Assembly (NCBI GenBank): GCA_023703555.1
Contig: CP097968.1
Location: 1 to 64,000 of the forward strand
Reading direction: 5' to 3'
Origin: SAR86 cluster bacterium
GTDB lineage: Bacteria; Pseudomonadota; Gammaproteobacteria; Magnimaribacterales; TMED112
DNA length: 64,000 bases
In this document: piece by piece, positions 58,616 to 64,000 of the stretch
How positions within the stretch are numbered: the stretch's first letter is position 1
Layout: each line of letters begins with the position of its first letter
Position numbers and translations under genes: made by a program
The notes under the pieces: model-generated
What the model was told of the DNA's origin: nothing
The model's input: the letters and a program-made list of their open reading frames with translations, nothing else
Database searches by the model: none

Positions 58616-59570
58616 TCCCAGCAATTTTAATGCATTCAGTCATACTTGAAGGATCAGCTATAAACTTTGGGGCTATATCTTCAGCAGTTCCATGATCTAC
58701 AGAAATCCTTGGATATGGAAGGCCAAAAGTAATATTAACTGTTTTTTTAAAATCAATTGTCTTTATTACAGGTAACGCCTGATCATGAAACATTGATAAA
58801 AAACCATCATAGTCTTGTTTTAAAAAAGCCGTATCTGCTGATATTGGACCACTCACCTTTAGCCCTTCAGATTGCAGTAGTTTAATTGCAGGCTCTATTA
58901 TCTTCTTTTCTTCGTTTCCAATTGTTCCATTTTCTCCTGCATGCGGATTAAGAGCTAAAACACATATGTGAGGATTGGTTATACCAAAAAAATTATGCAA
59001 TCCTTTTAAAAATATTCGTGCCTTATTTAGGATAAGCTCTTGAGTTAGTTTTTCAGGCACATCCGATATTGGAATATGAGTTGTAACAAGACCAATACGC
59101 ATTTTTGGATTTGAAAGAACCATCAGCACTTCACTAGACTTTGTCACATACTGTAAGTATTCAGTATGTCCTCGAAAAGTTTTTTTGAAGCTTGAAGCAA
59201 TACTTTTGTTTATTGGCCCAGTGATCATACAGAATTTATTTTCCTCTGCAATTTTAGAAGCAATATCTAAATTTTTAACAACGTACTCGCTGTTTGTTTT
59301 ATTTGAAACACCAATATCATAATCGTTTACTAAAACTGGTGTAGTTACATTTAGTTTTCCTACTAAAACATTCTCAGGATTTTCGTTGTTTATGTATGGA
59401 ACTTTTGTGCCAAGCCGACTGAATACTTTTTCTAATATTTGTGGATCACAAACAACAAAGAACTTGTGTAGATACTTATTTAATTGTAGCTGGGTTAGAG
59501 ATTTTAGAAATACTTCAGCACCAATGCCTGATGGATCGCCTAAACTAACAACAATGTTTCCTCTGATCAA
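58599..59570 (-). CDS. pdxA: 4-hydroxythreonine-4-phosphate dehydrogenase PdxA
   Basis: PdxA oxidises 4-phospho-hydroxythreonine in pyridoxal phosphate synthesis. The 323-residue protein has SLGDPSGIGAEVF near residue 9 and metal ligands in FRGHTEYL near 134, NPHAGENG near 208 and MFHDQALP near 262. Start is TTG 59570, overlapping the surA stop (TTGA); the N-terminal VVSLGDP follows directly. It overlaps rsmA by 17 bp. Confidence 0.95.
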   Translation of the reverse strand: MIRGNIVVSLGDPSGIGAEVFLKSLTQLQLNKYLHKFFVVCDPQILEKVFSRLGTKVPYINNENPENVLVGKLNVTTPVLVNDYDIGVSNKTNSEYVVKNLDIASKIAEENKFCMITGPINKSIASSFKKTFRGHTEYLQYVTKSSEVLMVLSNPKMRIGLVTTHIPISDVPEKLTQELILNKARIFLKGLHNFFGITNPHICVLALNPHAGENGTIGNEEKKIIEPAIKLLQSEGLKVSGPISADTAFLKQDYDGFLSMFHDQALPVIKTIDFKKTVNITFGLPYPRISVDHGTAEDIAPKFIADPSSMTECIKIAGNVHKF

Positions 59571-60814
59571 GACTCTTTAATTTCAATAAAAGCATCTGCT
59601 CTTAACTCTTGCAAATCAGTTTCAAGTTCTTCCTCAAACTTCCTGTTGTATAAATAGCTAAAAGCTTGCTCAGCAATATTTTCATCAGTTTTGTCTTTTA
59701 CCCTTGTATTAAGAACTTCCAGAATATGCCATCCATTCTCAGTAAGAAATGGTTCTGAAACAACGTTAATACCCTCTGACATCATTCTTTGTTCAAATTC
59801 AAAGACATATCTTCCTTCACCTGCCCAACCTAAATTTCCTCCCTCTTGTTTTGATCCAGGATCATCGGAGAACTCTTTTGCTAGATCAGTAAAGTTTGAC
59901 TCTCCAGACAGAATCATCTTTCTCAGGTCATTTATAAGATTTTCTGACGCAGTAAGATCTCTAATTCTATTGGGAGAGATTAGTATATGTCTTACCTCCC
60001 ATTGCTTTTCAAATTTAACAGATGGCCCTCTTTTATTATCTAAGTACAAGATATGACTTCCTACTCCACTTTCTACAATATTTGAGAATTGCCCAATTTC
60101 TAGTTGGTCAATTTCTTCTTGAAATAGTGCGGGAAAATCTGTTATTTTTCTCCATCCTAGATCTCCTTTGTTTTCATCACTTGATAACTCAGCAAAAGCA
60201 CTTTCGCTTGACATTCCACCATCAAGGAAACCTTTAACCTTTCCAAGTGCATCCTGAATAGAGGCACTATCATTTTTTTTTATTAAGATCTGAAATACTT
60301 TTAATTCTGGTCCAAGCTGAAACTTTGCTTCATCTGTATTCAGAAAATTATCTAACTCTTCTTTTGGAATAGAAATTTTATTTTGTATCCTTCCCTGTTG
60401 TACTCTTTGAATCTTAAGTTGATTTTTAACTTTTTCTCTAAATTGGTCATACAATGTACCCTCTTTTTCGATGAAATCAATAAATGTCTCAAGAGTCATA
60501 TCGCTGGACTGAGCTATTCTTTTTAATGTTACATTAAGTTCCTCGTCGCTTATTTTTATTCCAACTCTATCTGCAATCTGTAATTGTAGTTCCTCAAGTA
60601 TTAACCTTTCTGTTACAGATTCTCTCACTTCTTTTTCAGAGCCAACAATCATCCCATTTATTGCAGCATCTTTCTTGTAGGCGATTATTTCTTGAACTAT
60701 CTCAGATTCCAACACAACTCCGTCATTGACAATTACAGCTATTCTATCTAATTCATTTGGATGAATTAGATTAGAAAAAGCCAAAAGAAAAAGTACTCTA
60801 ATTATAAATTCCAT
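59567..60814 (-). CDS. surA: Periplasmic peptidyl-prolyl isomerase and chaperone SurA
   Basis: SurA escorts outer-membrane proteins, LptD among them, through the periplasm. The 415-residue precursor has a signal peptide (1-20), an N-terminal chaperone domain beginning LDRIAVIVNDGVVLESEI, and two parvulin domains (about 170-265 and 280-380), each with the LGW motif (GDLGWRKI near 234 and GGNLGWAGEG near 346). It follows lptD with a 17-bp overlap, as in E. coli. Confidence 0.95.
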   Translation of the reverse strand: MEFIIRVLFLLAFSNLIHPNELDRIAVIVNDGVVLESEIVQEIIAYKKDAAINGMIVGSEKEVRESVTERLILEELQLQIADRVGIKISDEELNVTLKRIAQSSDMTLETFIDFIEKEGTLYDQFREKVKNQLKIQRVQQGRIQNKISIPKEELDNFLNTDEAKFQLGPELKVFQILIKKNDSASIQDALGKVKGFLDGGMSSESAFAELSSDENKGDLGWRKITDFPALFQEEIDQLEIGQFSNIVESGVGSHILYLDNKRGPSVKFEKQWEVRHILISPNRIRDLTASENLINDLRKMILSGESNFTDLAKEFSDDPGSKQEGGNLGWAGEGRYVFEFEQRMMSEGINVVSEPFLTENGWHILEVLNTRVKDKTDENIAEQAFSYLYNRKFEEELETDLQELRADAFIEIKES

Positions 60815-62708
60815 TTTGTAATATATTTTTCAAAGGTTTTAAACCTTTTGTAAGCCCAATTAACTCAAATTCAAAACTTAGGTTATTTTTTACTACTGTA
60901 TTAGTCAAATTTATTTGATCTATATAACTGAAACCAGTGCTCTCCAGAGGAACATATGGGAAGAATCTTGCTCTTTCAAAAGACAATCGAAACTTGAGAC
61001 AATCATAGCTCCACTCGGTTCCAATAACGTTTTCATTTAATGTTTTATCCTCAAATGAATATTGAGTTCTTGAAAATAAAACGAAGTTATCGAAATTCTT
61101 TCTAAATTTAAGAAAATAATTATTTATTCCCATTAGAGGATAACTAGCCATCATGAACTTATTCTTTTCAATTGATAAGGATGAAGAATCTCCAACATAG
61201 TCAATTCCAAAAATGTTAGACATAAACTTTTCCTTCTCAAGGCTATAATTTCCTTTGACCCTAATGTTGATATTTCCAAAGTCTTTATTAAAGTTAAAAA
61301 AAACGGGCTTTTTAGCATAGAACTTTTTGAAAATCATACTTTCATTTTCAAAATTATATTCTTCATAAAGGTTTGTAGAAAATGATGCATTTAGCCCTTT
61401 ATACATATTTGAATAATAAAGGAAAACCTTTCTTTGGTTTCCACTCCTATCTCTTCCAAGCCATGAGTTCAGTGAAATATTTGATTCTGGTGAAGGCATT
61501 TTAGGATAAGAATCTAAAATTGGATAATTACTTTCGTCATTAAATGTCGACCATAGATAGCCGATTTTAAGTTTTGTATTATTTGGCGAAAGTATTTGTT
61601 GTATAACAAAATTAGATGAATTTTGGTTTTCAATAATTTGCGCGTCTTTTATTTTATATTCAGACCAGTAGGCTGCAAGCGACGTCTTAAGTAAAGCTTT
61701 TGAAAGCAGTATGTCTTTTGTTAATTCAAGGTCTCTTGAGGTTCTATCAACATTTTTAAAGACTTTGTAAGGGAAACCCATCCTCATATTATCCATCGAC
61801 ATCTCTTGTACAATTGGAGCATTCTGCCTATTTTCAAATTTGGAATATTCAGAACTTCTTTTTAATTTCCAACCAAAAAAATTGTAAAAGGCTTCGTATT
61901 TAAAAAAGGTCTTTTCATGATTAATTGGGCGCAATAAACCTAAACTTTCAAACCCGTGATTGCTAAGAGTGAATATTCTATTAGTCGTTAAATAAGTGAG
62001 TTCAATTTTTTTATTAAGGTCTAGAGCTCGTCTGTTAGTTTGTAAAAACTTATATCCATAGTTTTGTATAAGTGAACTTCCACTAACATCAGAGAAATCT
62101 ACATGAAAATTTAGCCCATCATTTATCTCATAATTAGATTTCAATCTATAAATCCATGAGTTTCGATCATCATTTAAAGCAAAAGTATTAAAGGTAAGAT
62201 GGGATTTCTTATTTTGAAATGCATAAGATATTGATGCTCCAAGTGTGCCATTTGTATAGATTGGCTCAAAGGTGGTAATAGATCTGTCAGTTTTGAATCG
62301 ATACTTATAACTTATATCAAAGTTTGAGTCTGTTATGCCTAAATTCGGTATGTTTAAAGTATCTTTATCATCAAGTTTAATATCACCAATCCAAAAAATA
62401 GGAACTTCAAAAATCTCAACCACTGAATTATCAATTTCAACATCATTTGTTTTATCATTTATGACAGCCGAGGAAGACCTTATTTTCCATATAGAGTTAT
62501 TTTCACAGGTCGAAAGTTTTATGTCCTTAAGTAAGACTTTGTTATCTGTTATTTTTGCATCTGAAAAAAAGATTTTTCTAGACTCTGAAATTTCAATATA
62601 ACCTTCTGAAATTTTAAGCTTATCATGATCATCTGATGGACAATCAGAGTAAACAAAGCTACAAGATTGGATCATTAATAGATAGATAAGATTTTTTATT
62701 TTGTACAT
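60798..62708 (-). CDS. lptD: LPS-assembly outer membrane protein LptD (compact)
   Basis: LptD is the outer-membrane barrel that inserts lipopolysaccharide. The 636-residue product from ATG 62708 has a signal peptide (1-20), an OstA/LptA-like periplasmic domain (about 25-140, with EISESRKIFFSD and DVEIDNSVVEIFEVPIFW), and a beta-barrel rich in aromatic residues. A frame extension upstream to 62879 exists but overlaps the divergent SDR gene. It is shorter than E. coli LptD (784). Cysteines: near the N-terminus, near 65 and one near the C-terminus; the consecutive Cys pair of E. coli is missing. Confidence 0.85.
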   Translation of the reverse strand: MYKIKNLIYLLMIQSCSFVYSDCPSDDHDKLKISEGYIEISESRKIFFSDAKITDNKVLLKDIKLSTCENNSIWKIRSSSAVINDKTNDVEIDNSVVEIFEVPIFWIGDIKLDDKDTLNIPNLGITDSNFDISYKYRFKTDRSITTFEPIYTNGTLGASISYAFQNKKSHLTFNTFALNDDRNSWIYRLKSNYEINDGLNFHVDFSDVSGSSLIQNYGYKFLQTNRRALDLNKKIELTYLTTNRIFTLSNHGFESLGLLRPINHEKTFFKYEAFYNFFGWKLKRSSEYSKFENRQNAPIVQEMSMDNMRMGFPYKVFKNVDRTSRDLELTKDILLSKALLKTSLAAYWSEYKIKDAQIIENQNSSNFVIQQILSPNNTKLKIGYLWSTFNDESNYPILDSYPKMPSPESNISLNSWLGRDRSGNQRKVFLYYSNMYKGLNASFSTNLYEEYNFENESMIFKKFYAKKPVFFNFNKDFGNINIRVKGNYSLEKEKFMSNIFGIDYVGDSSSLSIEKNKFMMASYPLMGINNYFLKFRKNFDNFVLFSRTQYSFEDKTLNENVIGTEWSYDCLKFRLSFERARFFPYVPLESTGFSYIDQINLTNTVVKNNLSFEFELIGLTKGLKPLKNILQNGIYN

Positions 62709-62748
62709 TAGGTTGTTATTATATGACTTAAACACTATAGGAGTAGTC

Positions 62749-63606
62749 ATGAGTCTCAAAGATAAAGTAATTTTCATTTCAGGTGCAAGCAGAGGTATTG
62801 GCTTGGCAATAGCATTAAAAGCAGCTAAAGATGGAGCAAAAATTGCCATTGCTGCCAAAACAACGGAACCACATCCCAAGTTAGAGGGAACAATTTTTAC
62901 TGCAGCAGAACAAATAGAAGCTGCTGGTGGGATGGCTCTTCCATTAAAATGTGATATTAGATTTGAAGAGAGTCTAACTGATTGTATAAATCAAACTGTT
63001 GAAAGATTTGGAGGTATAGATATCTGTATAAATAATGCATCTGCAATAAACCTTACAGGGACATTGCAAACAGATATGAAGAGATATGATTTGATGCATA
63101 ATATAAATGGAAGAGGTACATTTCTTACAAGCAAGCTTTGCCTGCCCCATCTTTTAAACGCATCGAACCCGCATATTCTTAATATTTCACCACCTCTTGA
63201 TATGGATAAAAAATGGTTCAGTGGTAGTGTTGCTTATACAATTGCCAAATTTAATATGAGTATGTGTGTTTTGGGAATGGCGGAGGAATTTTTAGGAAAA
63301 GTGGCAGTCAATGCATTATGGCCGCGTACAGCAATAAAGACTGCTGCAGTTGCAAATGTTTTAGGTGGAGGGGAGATTTACCAAAAATCAAGAGATCCAC
63401 AAATAATGGCGGATGCAGCTTATATTATTTTAAATAAAGAGAAGGACAAATTTACTGGAAATTTTGTTATTGATGACACAATTCTAGCTGAACATGGCGA
63501 AACAGATTTCAGAAAATATTGTGACTATCCTTTTTCTGAACTTACTCCAGATTTCTTTGTACCAGATGATGTGTATCCGGTCCCACAAGTTGTAAAGGAT
63601 AGTTGA
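62749..63606 (+). CDS. Short-chain dehydrogenase, HSDL2-like
   Basis: The 285-residue protein is an SDR with SGASRGIGLAIALKAA near residue 11, INNASAINLTGT near 100, Ser in NISPPLD near 145 and Tyr-x3-Lys in YTIAK near 164. The long insert after the cofactor motif (KTTEPHPKLEGTIFTAAEQIEAAGG) is typical of the hydroxysteroid-dehydrogenase-like 2 group. An AGGAG site supports ATG 62749; the in-frame ATG at 62701 is unlikely. It sits between lptD and amgK, which are neighbours in pseudomonads. Confidence 0.85.
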   Translation: MSLKDKVIFISGASRGIGLAIALKAAKDGAKIAIAAKTTEPHPKLEGTIFTAAEQIEAAGGMALPLKCDIRFEESLTDCINQTVERFGGIDICINNASAINLTGTLQTDMKRYDLMHNINGRGTFLTSKLCLPHLLNASNPHILNISPPLDMDKKWFSGSVAYTIAKFNMSMCVLGMAEEFLGKVAVNALWPRTAIKTAAVANVLGGGEIYQKSRDPQIMADAAYIILNKEKDKFTGNFVIDDTILAEHGETDFRKYCDYPFSELTPDFFVPDDVYPVPQVVKDS

Positions 63607-64000
63607 AGGAACTAATTCAAGAGGCCAGTGCATGGTCATCGAAGATACTTGGTAAAGAAACCACGTCTATTGAGAAGCTTAGAAAAGAAGCAAGCATAAG
63701 AGACTATTACAGAGTTATTAGTGGCGATCAGTCTTTTGTTCTTATGGATAATTTTGACGATTTAGAAGGAGCCACAAAATTTTTATACATTGGAAAATTA
63801 TTTAGAGAGAATAATCTTCCTGTGCCAGAAGTTATGGCATTTTCTGAGGACCTTAAATACCTACTTCTTGAGGATTTGGGGAACGAAGTTCTCGATCAAA
63901 CGAACATACTGTCTGATGAAGCAATTCTTACAAAGAGCATTTGCCACATAGCTAATATTCAAAACCTCCCTCTTGATGTTCTGCAATCATTTTCAAAAGA
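63603..64000 (+). CDS. amgK: AmgK-like sugar kinase (partial, cut by window end)
   Basis: The frame begins at TTG 63603, overlapping the SDR stop (TTGA), and runs off the window after about 132 codons. The product resembles the aminoglycoside-phosphotransferase-fold kinase AmgK: SIRDYYRVISGDQSFVLMD near residue 35, VPEVMAFSEDLKYLLLEDLG near 78. AmgK phosphorylates N-acetylmuramic acid/GlcNAc at C1 for peptidoglycan recycling and usually precedes murU, next to lptD. Only the N-lobe is visible, so the assignment relies on context too. Confidence 0.78.
   Translation, partial: MKELIQEASAWSSKILGKETTSIEKLRKEASIRDYYRVISGDQSFVLMDNFDDLEGATKFLYIGKLFRENNLPVPEVMAFSEDLKYLLLEDLGNEVLDQTNILSDEAILTKSICHIANIQNLPLDVLQSFSK

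Noticed and set aside
62709-62879. N-terminal extension of lptD to 62879
   Set aside because: It overlaps the start of the divergent SDR gene and moves the signal peptide into the interior; ATG 62708 gives a proper signal sequence.

Overview
The window is a gap-poor, AT-rich stretch of a chromosome next to the replication origin. It begins just upstream of dnaA and runs dnaA-dnaN-recF-gyrB. Gene content (gshA, dsbA/dsbB, lptD-surA-pdxA-rsmA-apaH, tatABC with ubiE/ubiB, zapA with 6S RNA and fau, miaB-phoH-ybeY-ybeX-lnt) is gammaproteobacterial. As I recall the Pseudomonas chromosome, many local gene orders match it. The low GC, very short or negative intergenic distances, frequent TTG/GTG starts and missing accessory genes point to a streamlined, probably marine lineage such as SAR86 or a relative. 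The lineage is an inference, not something read from a marker gene.

Layout: 0-5.5 kb, replication initiation and gyrase, with two parS-like centromere sites inside recF. 5.5-14.8 kb, glycyl-tRNA synthetase, an LpxL-type acyltransferase, the Trk potassium system, fmt-def, purE, tsaC-hemF-aroE and a mini zinc-ribbon gene. 14.8-23.7 kb, a complete aa3-type cytochrome c oxidase cluster (coxBA-ctaG-coxC-SURF1-ctaA-ctaB-sco) followed by a secreted duplicated-domain protein. 23.8-32.8 kb, gshA, pckA, dsbB, polA, engB, dsbA and a cytochrome c5. 32.6-41.7 kb, xerC with a HAD phosphatase, tkt-pgk-fba central carbon genes, a LOG-family protein, acs and an SDR. 41.7-47.5 kb, a tiny arfA-like gene, tatCBA-ubiB-ubiE, orn, and a Tat-exported PhoD phosphatase. 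47.5-52.8 kb, miaB-phoH-ybeY-ybeX-lnt and an L,D-transpeptidase. 52.8-55.3 kb, a candidate small RNA, two tiny membrane peptides, a glutathione-peroxidase-like protein, rpiA, fau, 6S RNA and zapA. 55.3-64 kb, pteridine-reductase-like SDR, cca, apaH, rsmA, pdxA, surA, lptD, another SDR and the start of amgK.

No rRNA, tRNA, CRISPR array, insertion sequence or prophage was seen. The window is mostly housekeeping. The points of interest are the parS pair in recF, two apparent in-place gene displacements (single-subunit GlyRS where glyQS usually sits; class I aldolase where class II usually sits), a GyrB without the usual gammaproteobacterial insert, a short unannotated RNA with a CU-rich loop next to two mini membrane proteins, and several genes too small for ordinary gene calling (arfA-like, tatA, yheV-like, a coiled-coil peptide).
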